Assembly: GCA_958009055.1 (NCBI GenBank)
Contig: OY253652.1
Location: forward strand, 1,116,001 to 1,180,000
DNA: 64,000 bases
Origin: Choricystis sp. odSpoLacu1
Taxonomy: Eukaryota; Chlorophyta; Trebouxiophyceae
Reading direction: 5' to 3'
The notes under the pieces: model-generated
Databases searched by the model: none
What the model was told of the DNA's origin: nothing
Seen by the model: only the letters and a program-made list of their open reading frames with translations
Shown: piece after piece, positions 29,312-39,162 of the stretch
Numbering within the stretch: position 1 is the stretch's first letter
How the letters are laid out: every line of letters begins with the position of its first letter
Made by a program: the position numbers and the translations under genes

Positions 29312-31357
29312 TCACGGCTGGGCCGTCGCCGGCTCCACCACACCACCACCCGCCGGCTTCTCGGGAGTGGACACGGTGACCGAGTCCTGGGGCGCAAACG
29401 GGTTGGCCAGCTTGACGCCGGTCGACCCTGTTCCGATGGGGGCAGACTCGGGGGAAACATCGCCCACCGTCAGCAGGGGGGCTTTGGGGGCGACCGCAGG
29501 GCCGGGCACAAAGTCGGTGACCCGGTTGAGGGGGAGCTCGGGCAGGGCGAAGACCTAGTTCTTGAGGTAAAAGGAAAGGGGTGGGGACGGGGTGTGTGGG
29601 TGAGGGTGCGAAACGAGAGCAAAGGAAGGCACACACACCACACACACTCCACCATTTTTGTCAACCACTCACCGACCCGCCGACGGGCACCTCCAGCCGG
29701 GGCAGCGTCAGCACTGGGCCGGACGACGGCTTGACGGGCTGCGTCGCAAACGACAGCGCCTTGGGCGCGGGCATCGGGGAGGCAGCCGCGCGGCGGGGCA
29801 TGGGCGGCACCGCGGGCAGGGGGGCGTCGGTGGCGGCCTCGATGACGTGAGGGGGGAGAGGGGGGGCGTGGGCCGCGTGGGCCGCGTGCGCGTGGGTCGG
29901 GGCGGGCGCAGCGAGCAGCTTGCGGCCGGCGGCGGTGGGGGCGGGGGCGCGGCCGGCGCGAGGGCGGCCGGCGGGGGCACCCAGGCGGCGCACCGACGCC
30001 CAGGCGGCGGGGGGCGGGAGCGGCGGCCGCCTTCTTGGCGGTCTTGACAGCGGCGGCCGGGGGCAGCAGCAGCAGCCTTGGGCGCGACGGGCGCGCCAGC
30101 GCCCGCCACCGCCTCCGCCACCGCGGACACGGCGTCATCCACGGCGGCCGCCACGTCGGCCGCCTGGGAGGCGTCCATGTCGTCGTCGGACGCGTCGACG
30201 GCGGCGGATGCGGCCTCCGTGTCGGCGTCGGCGTCGACAGCTTCACCGAGAGCGTCAGTGGCGTCGGTGACCGCGGCCGCGATGGCCGCCACGTCAGCGT
30301 CGGTCACACCGTCGGCGTCACCAGCAGCATCATCCAGGGCGGCAGAGATGGCGTCGACGATGGCGTCAGTCGCGGCTTCCTCATCCACCGCGCGCAGGTT
30401 GCGGCCCGCGTGGGGCGCCGCGTGGTGGCGGGGGGGGCGGCATCTGTTCCTCGGTGCCGTCCTCCGAGGTGACGGGGGCTGCGTCTTCTTCGGACACAGA
30501 GGGGGCGGCGCGGGAGCGGGGGCCGCCCGCGGCGCGGGGCTGGGGCGCGGCGACCACAGGGACCGGGGGCGACTGCAGCGCTGCCATGATGGCGCCCGGG
30601 TTGATGGGCACGTTCTGGGCGGGCAGGGCGGGCAGGCCCAGCTGGGAGACAGCCCCAAACTCGGGCAGCGGGATGTTGATGGCGCCGGGGGCGGTGGCGG
30701 GGGGCGCCCGCGGGGGACGCGGCCGCGCGCGCGAGCGGGGCACCGCCAACGGACGCCTTGGGCGCGGGCTGGGCCATGGCCGTGGAGGCGGCGTCGACGG
30801 CGGCCGCCATGTCGGCGGCGGCGGTGGTGGCTGGGGTGGGGAAGAGGTGGTGTGTGAGCGAGAGAGGCTTTTCCGTTGTCGCGCGGCCCGCAGAAGCCCG
30901 CGCCTCTCCCGGGCACACACGCAGTCCTCTGTCCTTCCTCCCGCTCTCTTCTCTATCTCTTTGACTCACCAGGGCTGTGTGTGAAGAGGCGCGCGGGGTT
31001 AGGGGGGAGAGAGGGGCGCAACAGCGAGTGAGCCAAACGAACAAAAACCACATGCGCGCGCGCCTGCGCGTCCAACGCGCCCCCACGCCACGCCCTGCCC
31101 ACGGCTTTGGCAGCCTTCCTGCCGCCAGTTTGGGTCACCCCTTATAGCGTAGACCGTGTTGGCGGGTGGCGCGTCCGCGGCGAGGGCCGGACAGCGCGGG
31201 ACTGGGCGGCAGTTTCCGCACGCATGCCGCGCGCGTGCGCGCGTGGTGGTGGTCGTGTTTGCGCGTCCCTCCGCCACCACTCTCCCCCCCACACTCACTT
31301 GGCAACCGGCGCCGCGGCAGCGACGGCCAGCAGCGCGAACAGGGCGAGGACGCGCAT
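29312..31357 (-). CDS. Secreted Ala/Pro/Asp-rich LPxLP protein A, with 5-nt microexon and four apparent frameshifts
   Basis: I do not recognise a family. Proposed exons: 31357-31299 (signal peptide MRVLALFALLAVAAAAPVA), microexon 30974-30970 (CCCTG), 30830-29673 and 29554-29312. The microexon is required to connect phases and has canonical borders. The product, about 485 aa, begins Ala-rich, then has INIPLPEFGAVSQLGLPALP and an Asp/Ala helix-like block (about 90 residues, VDEEAATDAIVDAISAALDD and on). A Lys/Ala stretch and the end LTLPRLEVPVGGS-VFALPELPLNRV follow. Within exon 3 the sensible frame shifts four times, at G/C runs 30709-30714, 30430-30437, 30059-30063 and 30009-30014. Each shift is repaired by removing one base. 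It shares LGLPALP and intron phase with protein D. Wall or matrix location is inferred. It could be a decaying gene. Confidence 0.6.
30970..30974 (-). other. Putative 5-nt coding microexon
   Basis: Coding-strand CCCTG between the acceptor CTTCACACACAG and a perfect donor GTGAGT. A CTAAC branch-point-like motif lies about 25 nt before the acceptor. With it, phase 2 of exon 1 (AA) plus 5 nt leaves one base that joins the two-base start of exon 3, giving Asn-Pro-Ala. Without it the exons are out of frame. Confidence 0.6.
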
Positions 31358-31487
31358 GGTGTGGTTTTGGGGTTGGGGGGAGGCTTTTGGCAGGGACAAA
31401 AACGGGTTTCGAGGTGTGGCGTTTTTCTGTTTCTCCGTCACTCCCTTTTGTCCCCGCGGCGCACGCCCCCTCTCTTTCACCAAGCCA
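31358..31487. promoter_or_regulatory. Divergent region between secreted-protein genes A and B
   Basis: 130 bp shared by two divergent genes that both encode signal-peptide proteins, suggesting co-expression. It has a G/T-rich half next to gene A and a C/T-rich half next to gene B. Confidence 0.45.
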
Positions 31488-32898
31488 ATGACCTCCCGCC
31501 TCCTGCTGCTGGCCGCCCTGGCGGGCTGCGCGGCCGGCTTCAAGGTGCGGGCATGAGGGCGGCGGACAGGGTTGGCGGCATCTTGCGCACTTCGCCGGGG
31601 CGCTCCCTCTGCCCATGCGCCTCACGGCCGTCAAAAAGCAATGATGGAGGAGCCACTGGCAGCTTTGAACGCGTGCGAGGGTGTGGGCGGGCGTGGTGCG
31701 GAGCGCGCGTCACGTGACGCGCCTCAGTCAGCCCACCCCATCCCCCCCCTCTTCACAGCCCCTCAACCTGAACTCCACCCTGGCCACCGGCAACGCGTCC
31801 CTGGCCAGCCTGAAGACGGCGCTGACGACTGCGAATTGGACGAGCCTGAAGGCGGCCGCCCCCCTGCCGGCCATCGACCTGGCCGCCGCGCGGGCCAAGG
31901 TGGTTTCCCAGCTGCCTGCTCCGCCGTCCTGGTTTGTGGACCAAGCGCCCGCCGGCGACATGACGTGCTACGTGGACCCCTCCAGTGGCCGGGTGACGGG
32001 GCTGGCCCAGGGAGGCCAGGTGTTCGGGTACTCTACGTCCAAGGCAGTGAACGTGCCGCTCTCAACATCCACCCTGGTCGACGTCGAGTTCGTGTTGACG
32101 GCGCCCACCACGGTGGGGTCGTTCATGTTTTGGGTGGTGCCCGACGGCGGCAAGAAAGCGGTGCCCGTTCTGTGTGGTGTCAAGCCGCCGACGCCGAAAA
32201 CTGCGTTCAGCGCGGCAGGAGGCGCCACCCACGGCGGCTCCACCATTGTCGAGTTGACGGCTGGCTTCAACCCTCCCACCGCCGCTGGCTCTGGCAGGCG
32301 GCGGCGCCGGCTGGCGCAGACGGGGGGGGCGGGAGGGGGCGCCCCGCTGTCGACGGTCAGCGTGGCGGTCGCGCCCGCGGGCGGGGGCGGCGTCACGACC
32401 AGCGGCGGCGGCGGCGCGTTCAACCTGGTGCCGTCCACCATTCCACTCGACGGTCCCTGCACCGTGCACCAGTACAACGGCCCCGACACAGGGGGCGTAT
32501 CGTGCCAAAACTGTTTGTTCAAGCCGGTGGACCAAAATTCGCAAGTGACTGCAGGTGAGAGGGTTTTTTTGTCTGCCGCTGTGTTTGCGAGGGCGTGTGG
32601 ATCGGCGCACGAGTCTCACTACACGCCCTTGCCATCCTTGCACACAGCCAACTTCAGCAACGTGCCCTCCTACAACGCGCAGTGCGGCAAGTGCCTGCAA
32701 GTTGTCAACCTCAACCAAACCGACGCGCCGCCCCTGTTCTTCACAGTTATTGACTACAAAGGGGACCCAGGTTTGGACCTGAACCAAGGCTACACCTACG
32801 CAAGGTGGTCGTCAATTTATCAGTACGGCAAGGTGCCGTGCAAGTGGGCGTTTGTCGATGCATCGAACTGTCCGTGGACGCCCAACGTGGACAGATGA
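31488..32898 (+). CDS. Secreted double-psi beta-barrel (expansin/RlpA-like) protein B
   Basis: Exons 31488-31544, 31759-32554 and 32648-32898; 367 aa. The signal peptide is MTSRLLLLAALAGCAAGFK. Residues 20-180 are an unknown region with no Cys-rich motif. Then comes a basic motif GSGRRRRRLAQ, a Gly-rich linker and a C-terminal double-psi barrel: GPCTVHQYNGPDTGGVSCQN, SYNAQCGKCLQVVNL, PPLFFTVIDYKGDPGLDLNQ, GKVPCKWAFVDASNCPW. Cysteines are spaced as in expansin domain 1 and barwin. There is no second expansin (CBM63) domain, and the HFD motif of plant expansins is absent, so loosening activity is unproven. Donor 1 is GTGCGG, weaker than the others. Intron 2 (93 nt) is a multiple of three without stops, so its retention would add 31 residues. 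Confidence 0.82.
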
Positions 32899-33269
32899 GA
32901 GTGGGCAAACACGCGTGCCTTCCCCACGCGTTTGCCTTCTGTGCTCGCCATTGTTAGACAAGGGGGTGGCGCCTTGTTAGACTCCGCCGTCCATCCCGCC
33001 ACAACAGGCCTGTTGTGGCGGGATGGTCGGGGAGTAAAGTTTTTTTCCTTTTTTTCATTGAAACAAAAACGTGATGTTCTTTTTTTTGGGGGGTGTTGGG
33101 GAAAAGCCACACGACCCGTGTACACACACAAGAGAGACGTAGACGATGCCAAACACACCACCTTTTCTTCGTGTGCAGAGGAAACTTGCTGCTTTTGACT
33201 TATTTACAAAATTTCCTTGTTACCTCGCACACACAAACACCTCCCCCTTCTCTTCTCAACGACCCACAC
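32899..33269. other. Intergenic region with a strong palindrome
   Basis: A convergent gap between gene B and the EMSY-like gene. Besides the palindrome it holds two copies of TTGTTAGAC (about 32953 and 32976), a small ACAAGG/CCTTGT hairpin between them, and T-rich DNA at 33040-33090. No gene is visible. Confidence 0.6.
32992..33025. repeat. Perfect 34-nt palindrome / hairpin
   Basis: CATCCCGCCACAACAGG is followed directly by its reverse complement, giving two 17-nt arms without a loop. Imperfect pairing extends the arms by about nine bases on each side. It lies about 95 nt after the stop of gene B. It may be a 3'-UTR stem or the remains of a small inverted-repeat element. Confidence 0.9.
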
Positions 33270-34172
33270 TCAATACGCGCCCCGGTAGTCGCCTGCGTAC
33301 GCGGGCGCACCCCCTCCCAAAAAGCCGTCATCATCAAACCCAGAGACCGGGGCCGACGCAAACGCGGCGGCTGCCGCGGCGGCGGCCGCAGACGGCACGA
33401 CGCCGGAGCCCGCGCGGCTGGCGCCGACACCGCGCGCGCGCGCCCGGCCGCCAACACCAGAGGGTGCGCTACCACCACCAGCCACCGCCGCCCGCGGCGC
33501 GGCACGGGCGGCCCCGGGCGCGGGAGGCGGCAGCGACCGCACGTCCACGCGCTCTCTCCCCACGACACACTCGGTGGGGGCCGCCCCCCGTACCCGGAAC
33601 CACTCAAAGGACTCGCGAGCGGTGCCGATATCGTAGACAATGCTGCGGGCGTGGGTGTGTGTGGGGTGAGTGTGTGTGTGTGTGTTGGGGAGAGGGCAGG
33701 CAGCCTTCCCCCCCTCCCCAACCCTCTCTCTCATCTCACCAGTGCTCCCGTGTGGCCGGGTTGTAGTCGGTCAGCACGCCGTCAAACCAGCCGCCATGCT
33801 CGGGCCAGTAGCGCTTGACGCGGTGGCCCAGCAAAGCGTCCACCCCCGGCAGCGCGTCGGCAGCGGGAACGGCACCACCGCTGCCGCCGCCGCGCGCGCG
33901 CGGCTGCCGCCGCCGCCGCGGGCGCCCCCGCTGGCGGACGGGGCGCCCCCGCCGCCACCACCACCACCACCACCCGTCAACCAGGGCGAGTCGACGCCGC
34001 GTTCGACCGCGTCGCGCAGCGCCGCGTGCCGCGCGGGCGGAATCGCCAGCTCCCCCCGCAGCCGGGACAGCATGGCCTCCTTCTGCATGGAGTACTCGCC
34101 CGCCAGGAAGCAGCGCACGACGCGGCAGTAGGCTTCCTCGCGCAGGGCGCGCAGCGCGTCGGCGGCGGACAT
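33270..34172 (-). CDS. EMSY-like protein: ENT domain plus Tudor/Agenet domain (one apparent frameshift)
   Basis: Exons 34172-33740 and 33642-33270, about 270 aa. Residues 5-60 are an ENT domain: LREEAYCRVVRCFLAGEYSM, QKEAMLSRLRGELAIP. After a Gly/Ala-rich linker comes a Tudor-like domain: LLGHRVKRYWPEHGGWFDGV, LTDYNPATREH, then IVYDIGTARESFEWFRVR, closely like plant EML proteins (RYWPEDG.WFEAVITDY; VYD..T..E..E...L). Plant EMLs read histone H3 marks in the nucleus and act in defence and development. The C-terminal 90 residues are Ala/Gly-rich. The frame changes inside the Gly linker (about 33880-33975, GGT/GGC repeats). I tested the available GT/AG pairs and none fits the phases, so a repeat-length change or assembly error is likely. 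Confidence 0.85.
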
Positions 34173-35031
34173 GAGAGTGTGGGTGGGTTTGGGTGGTGCG
34201 AAAAGACAGAGAGAGTGTGGGTTTCACACAAAACCACGCCCACGGTGTGTCCCGCTGTGTGGCTTGTTGATCAGCTGAGGCAGAGTGAGAGGGGGAAGGG
34301 GGAATAGGTGAAGCGGCACGGGTTCGCGGGGTGGAGGCGGCGGGCCGGGGGCGTGTGGTCCCAAAACCACCTGTCCTCCCCTTCCCCCACCCCCTCGCGA
34401 GTCACAGGCGGCGCTACACAGCACGCATGCGGGCCACAGCGCAGGGCGCGGGGCTGGGTGGTTCGCGTACACGCGGGGCGGCCGGCCGACGCGGACGGCG
34501 AGCGGATGCGCAAAGAAAACACGCACGCTGGCGACAGGCCACTCACCTGGCGGCACGCGATGTGTGCCTGGCTGTGATCAGGGAAGCACGCAGGCGGGTG
34601 TGCGTGCGTGGGGGTGCGTGCCGCGTGTCGCGCGGGGGAGGCGAGAAGCGAGACACAGAGTGTGAGTTTTTTTTTTTCCCTCCGCGTCTCCCCACAGTCC
34701 CTCTTTTTCGCCTTCGCTTCAGGTGCGCGCCCGTGTGGGCCTCCCCCGCGGCATGCGGCCTTGTTTGCTGCCACCACACGCCTCTCCTTGCCCCTCCACG
34801 TCGCCCACAGGTGGCGTTGTCCGAGTCGGGCCGCGCTTTTGGGGCCAACCTCCCCGCGCCATTGCCGCGACACCCGCGCCCACTCCCTCCACGCCTCCCG
34901 CCCACACGCACACTCCCCCTCCACACCGCAGGTCGCGCGTGGGCATACACGCCAACTGTGTCCAGGGGAGCGTTTCCTCTCGCGGTCCCCCTCTTCGCAC
35001 ACCCCCTCCCTAGCTTCCGCATTTTGCGCCA
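34173..35031. other. 0.86-kb intergenic region without recognised gene
   Basis: The divergent gap between the EMSY-like gene and secreted-protein gene C. Open frames on both strands lack family motifs and show Arg/Ala/Pro composition typical of shadow frames in GC-rich DNA. It probably contains the 5' UTR and promoter of gene C; untranslated exons are possible. Confidence 0.5.
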
Positions 35032-37083
35032 ATGCGTGCCAACGTGGTGAGTCTGGCCGGGGCGGGGTGTCACGCGCGTGTTTCCTGGTCTGCTTCCCCT
35101 TTAGTACGAAGCCAACTGCGTACTAGCGTGGACTAGCGGCAGCAAAAGTCGGGGAAACGGGGGAGGTGGCGCCCACGGGGCCCCACGTGCAAAAGCAGGA
35201 AGGCACCTTCTCCCCCACCACCCACCACAACACAGGCCGCCCTGGCGCTGGCCGCCCTGCTGCTGACGGCGGGCGGTGTGGCCGGCAAAGACAAGTGAGT
35301 GTGTGGTCGACTATTTTTGTTTGGACACGTGGTGGAGGCGCGCAGGCCGGCTTGTTTTTCCTCACCACCCTTTTCCCCGCCACCCTCTCGCAGCAAAAAA
35401 ACCAAGCACGCCGCCCCCGCCCCCGCCCCGTCCGCCCCCGCCCCCGCCCCCCGGGCGGCGGCGGCCAAAGCCGTGGCTGCGTTCCCCGCGCTGGCGGTGA
35501 CGCAGGCTGCTCCTGCCGCGCCACGCCTGCCCCCCCCCTTCCTCTCGGCCGCCGCCCAGCAGCCGCGCCCGCCCGCACTCAACGACGGCGCGCTGCAAAC
35601 CGCCGCCGACGCGGCCGCCGCCACCGCGTCCGACGCCCTGCCCAAGGCGGCAGCCTGGGTGGCTGCCCACCCTGAGGTCAAGACTCAAGTGGAGACGCTG
35701 GCGGCGACAGGGGTGCCCGGGTTTAACAAGACGAGCTTGAAATTGTCGCCGAATGACGTCGGCACCCTGTCCCAGGCGGCGGCCGCCGCCAACACGGTGA
35801 AGACGTTTTTGAAGGCGTTGCCGGCGGCCACGAGTGAGCTTCCGGGGGCGTCCACGGCGGCGGTGCCTCAGCCGGGGGTGTTTCAAACCGCGCCGTCGCC
35901 CACGGGGAGGTTCACCGTCGGCTCACCCTCGGCCGCCATGACCTTCAACACGGGCACCTCCCCCATGCCCGCCCCCGCGGCACAAGCGATCAACCAGATG
36001 CTGACCGCGGTCACGCCCAATGTGGAGGCGGCGGCGTCGTTCCTGGAGAATGTGGTGCCGTCGCCCCCGCCGCCGCCGCCGCCGGCCGCGGGCACCGAAC
36101 TCTTTGCCCCCGTCGCCCAGGCGGCCGCCGCCAAGCTGTCGGGGCTGCTGGATGGTGTGGCGGCAGACGCGGGGGCGCCGCGCGTCACCAAGGTGACGAG
36201 CCAGCCGATGTCGACGTCGGCGTTTGGGCGGCGGCGGTTTCTGGCGGTTTCGGCTGCGCTGCGCCAGCCCTCCCTCGCGTCCCTGGCAGCGGTGGAGGAC
36301 CCCGCGCCGACGACGGCAACCCCTGGTGTGCCTGTGTTGCTGCCCGCGGGGACGCCGGGCCAGCCGGCCATGCCCCAGCGGCCGGTGGTGGTGGCGCCCG
36401 CGCCCGCGGCTGGTGTCGTGGCGCAGCCTGCCGCTGTTCAACAACCAGTGACAACGGTCGCCACCGCGCCGCAGGCGCCCACCCTGGCCGCGCCACAATC
36501 TGTGCCCGCTGCCGCGGAGGCGGTCGACCCCACCCCTGCCGCCCCCACCCTACCCGCCCCCGCTGCCCCCGCCCCCGCGCCGCGGCGCACGTTTGAGCTG
36601 CCGCGCCTGCCCGCCCCGCCCCGCCCCGCCCCCCTGCCCCTGGGCGCACTGCCCCCCGCCACCGCGCCCACCGCGCTGGAGCTGGATGCGGCTCGGCCGA
36701 GGCCCGCGTTGCCCCCCGCCGCCGCCCCCAACCCGCGCCGCGCCGACACGCTGACCACGCTGGCCGACGCGCTCGGCTCCGCCTTTGTCGCGCTGTCCCC
36801 CTCGGTGGCGCCCGCCCTGGGCCCTCTGCCCGTCAACGGCAAAGTCGAGTTCAAAGAGGTGGCCCCCTCCCCCGGGTCGGGCCCCGCGCTGCCAGAGGTG
36901 GTCGTCCCCACCGCCCGCGCAGGCACCATCACCCTGCCCGCCGCCGCCCTGCCGGCGCCCGGCTCCCTGGACCTGGCCAAGATCAATCCCAAGGGCGACC
37001 TGATCTGGACCAATCCTGGGGGCGGGACGGCGGGCGGGGCGGCGTCCATGGCGGCGGGGGGTGGGTCGGTGGGGGCGGGGTGA
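35032..37083 (+). CDS. Secreted Ala/Pro-rich LPxLP protein C
   Basis: Exons 35032-35046 (15 nt), 35236-35294 and 35394-37083; 587 aa, no frame breaks. The signal peptide MRANVAALALAALLLTAGGV is spread over two exons. The codon at the second junction is split AA|C (Asn), exactly as in gene A. The mature protein has a (PA)n block, an Ala-rich helical region with DALPKAAAWVAAHPEVKTQV, NDVGTLSQAAAAANTVKTFL and a Pro8 stretch. A basic FGRRRFLAVSAAL site, Pro/Val-rich repeats and LPRLPAPPRPAPLPLGALPP follow. It ends GDLIWTNPGGGTAGGAA. No known family. High Pro/Ala and secretion suggest a hydroxyproline-rich-type wall or matrix protein, but typical SPPPP/pherophorin domains are absent. Confidence 0.75.
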
Positions 37084-37590
37084 GGGCGAGAGAGAGAGAG
37101 CGTGTGTGTTTTTGGTTTTCTTTGCTCTCATTTTTCCTTTTAACAACTGCTGAAAATCGTGAACACAAGGCTTTTGCTTGAAAAGCCTCCGTGTGTGCGG
37201 GAGACGGCGACGGCGGCGCGAGAGTGGTGTGCGAGTGAAGCGTTCTTTTTTTCACGCACAAAAAAACAGCCACACTCTCTTCTGCTTTCTTCTTGAACCT
37301 GGCCCCCCAATCTGGCCCGCCGCCGCACGCGCGCGCCTTGTAATCCAGGTAAGCACACAACGCAAGGCAGGGACGGGGAGGAGGAGGGTGGCGTGTTGGG
37401 CGGGGCGCGAGCGCGCGCGTTGGCACCGCGGGCGATGGGGCGGGTGGGGGCGGCCCGCGCCACCGCGCTTGCGGCCGCCTCCCGCTCTGTGTGTGCGACA
37501 CTAAAGCTCACTCACTCTGACAACACACACAACAGCTCACAGATTCCACCGCCGCCTTCCCTTTTTTGTACGACAAAAAAAGGACTCCCA
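37084..37590. other. Intergenic region between tandem genes C and D
   Basis: 507 bp: a GAGAGAGAG tract right after the gene C stop, T-rich DNA, a perfect hairpin (37168-37188), and the upstream region of gene D with an A-rich stretch just before its ATG. No further gene is seen. Confidence 0.55.
37168..37188 (+). repeat. 8-bp hairpin in the gene C 3' region
   Basis: AGGCTTTT, loop GCTTG, AAAAGCCT: a perfect 8-bp stem with a 5-nt loop, 85 nt after the stop of gene C. The distance is similar to the palindrome behind gene B. It may mark a 3'-UTR structural element. Confidence 0.7.
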
Positions 37591-38795
37591 ATGCGCCACG
37601 CCGCCACCGTGGTGCTGGCCGCCAGGTGAGTAAAGAGACGGCACTCTCTCCATAACTGCTGCCTGAGTCGATGCTCTAGCTTGTATGGCACTGTGTAGTG
37701 GGGACGGGAGGCCGGCGCAGGACAGGAGGAGGGCGGTACCCAGCCGACAGCGCCCCACGAGCCCCGTCAACCATCCCACCACCCCACCCCACAGCCTGCT
37801 CGCCTCCCTGGCCGCCGCCACCCCCATCAAAGTGTCATTTGTGGCCACCAAGCCCACCCCCCCCGCCCCCGCCCCCCACGCCATCGTGGCCGCCCCGCGC
37901 GGGGGGGCAACGTCTTTTGCGACGACGGCGCGCCACGCGGCGCCCGCTCCGGCCCCCACGCCGCTGCGTGCCAAGAGTGCAGTCGCGGCCAAGAGCGCGG
38001 CTCCTGCGCCCGCGCCTCTGAAAGCGGTGGCGCACGCGCCGGCGCCGGCGGCCCTGGCCGCCAAAACTGTGCCGCTGCCGGCGCTGCCCGCAGTCGGCTC
38101 CCTGCCCGCCCTGCCCGCGCTGGCCCTCCAGACGGGCCGCAAAATGCTGGAAGCCGCCGACCCGGACGACGACCAGACGACGCTGACGGATGTGCTGCTG
38201 CTGCCGGAGCCTGCCAAAACGCCGTCGTCCGCCCCCGCGGCCCCCGCCCCCCCCGCCCCAACCCTCCCGCGCTGAGACGCGGCGCGCCCGCAACGCGGGC
38301 CTGGCCAAAGTGGTGGGCAGCGCCATTGTGAACGCGGTGGCGCCCGTGGATGCGAGCGCGCCCGCGCCGCCGCCGGCAGAGGTGCCTGCTGTTACTGACG
38401 CCCAGCGCGCCGCTGTGCGCGGCCTGAGTGTCACCGACGCCCCCTCCATCAATGTGCCGGGTGCCATCGTGCCGCGCGGCATCGACACGCCTGGAGAGGA
38501 AGGGTTTGTACTGCCCAGCGACGCGGAGCAAGCGGGCGCCGACGCAGAGGCGCGCGTCGCGGCAGGCGGCTCCGCCGCCGCCCCCGCCCCTGCCCCACCC
38601 AAGCGCACGGTCAAGCTGCCCGCGCTGCCGGCGTCCTCCAACCTGGGCCTGCCGGCTCTGCCCCCGGTGGCTGTGGGGGTGGACCCCGCGGCGATCCCAA
38701 AACCGCCGGCGCGGCGGGAGGGGGCGCCGGTTGATGAGGAAGTCGCGTCCGTGGATGGTGTGGATGTTGGCGGTGCTGCGGCTGTGGCGCCGTGA
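37591..38795 (+). CDS. Secreted Ala/Pro-rich LPxLP protein D (one apparent frameshift)
   Basis: Exons 37591-37625 and 37795-38795, phase 2, split codon AG|C; about 344 aa. The signal peptide is MRHAATVVLAASLLASLAAA. The mature part is (APAP)n-rich, with VPLPALPAVGSLPALPALAL, TGRKMLEAADPDDD and, after the frame change, LAKVVGSAIVNAVAPVDAS, SINVPGAIVPRGIDTPGEEG and VKLPALPASSNLGLPALPPV. The last segment aligns with SQLGLPALPAQNVPINPGAI of protein A, so A and D are related. The frame changes at about 38231-38260, within a C-rich stretch with a C8 run. Dropping one C joins both halves. The first frame would otherwise end at TGA 38273-38275. No known family; the role is unknown. Confidence 0.65.
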
Positions 38796-39162
38796 GAAGA
38801 AGGGAAGCACAGAGTTTTCCCGTTTTTTTTTTTTTTTTTTCGCTTCTGTTTTTCTGCTCCTGGTCCCCTTCTGCCTCTCTGCCCCCCGGCCCGCCTTGTC
38901 TTTTTCCGAAAAAAGAAACACAGAACACGCGTGGCGACCGCGTGCGCGCGTTCTCTGGTCTTTTCTTTTTGCCACAGCTCTGTGATTGCTTTGTTATGTG
39001 TGGGGGTCAAGGGGTGGGGTGAAAAAACCGCGCGTGTGCAAAAAAAACACACACACGTGGGGACGCGACTTTTTTTACAGCGTCGCCTTTCCTCCTCTCT
39101 TCCCTGTGTGCGTGTTACCAAAGAAAAAAGACAGACTCCATGCACAGACAAGACAATCAGCA
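38796..39162. other. Convergent intergenic region, no gene
   Basis: 367 bp between gene D and the At4g15545-like gene, with a T18 tract (38823-38840), a short CA run and other A/T patches. Probably the two 3' UTRs. Confidence 0.55.

Noticed and set aside
29312..31357. Calling gene A a pseudogene
   Set aside because: Signal peptide, splice sites and motifs are intact and every break sits in a C/G run, so sequence error is at least as likely. It is left as a gene with low confidence.
33881..33973. An intron in the Gly-rich linker of the EMSY-like gene
   Set aside because: The GT and AG pairs I tested (AG at 33931, 33904, 33881) leave the wrong phase, so a repeat-length change is more likely.
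34271..35032. Open frames of 239-253 codons on both strands between the EMSY-like gene and gene C
   Set aside because: Mutually antisense and low in complexity, without family resemblance; the plus-strand one runs through the start of gene C in another frame.
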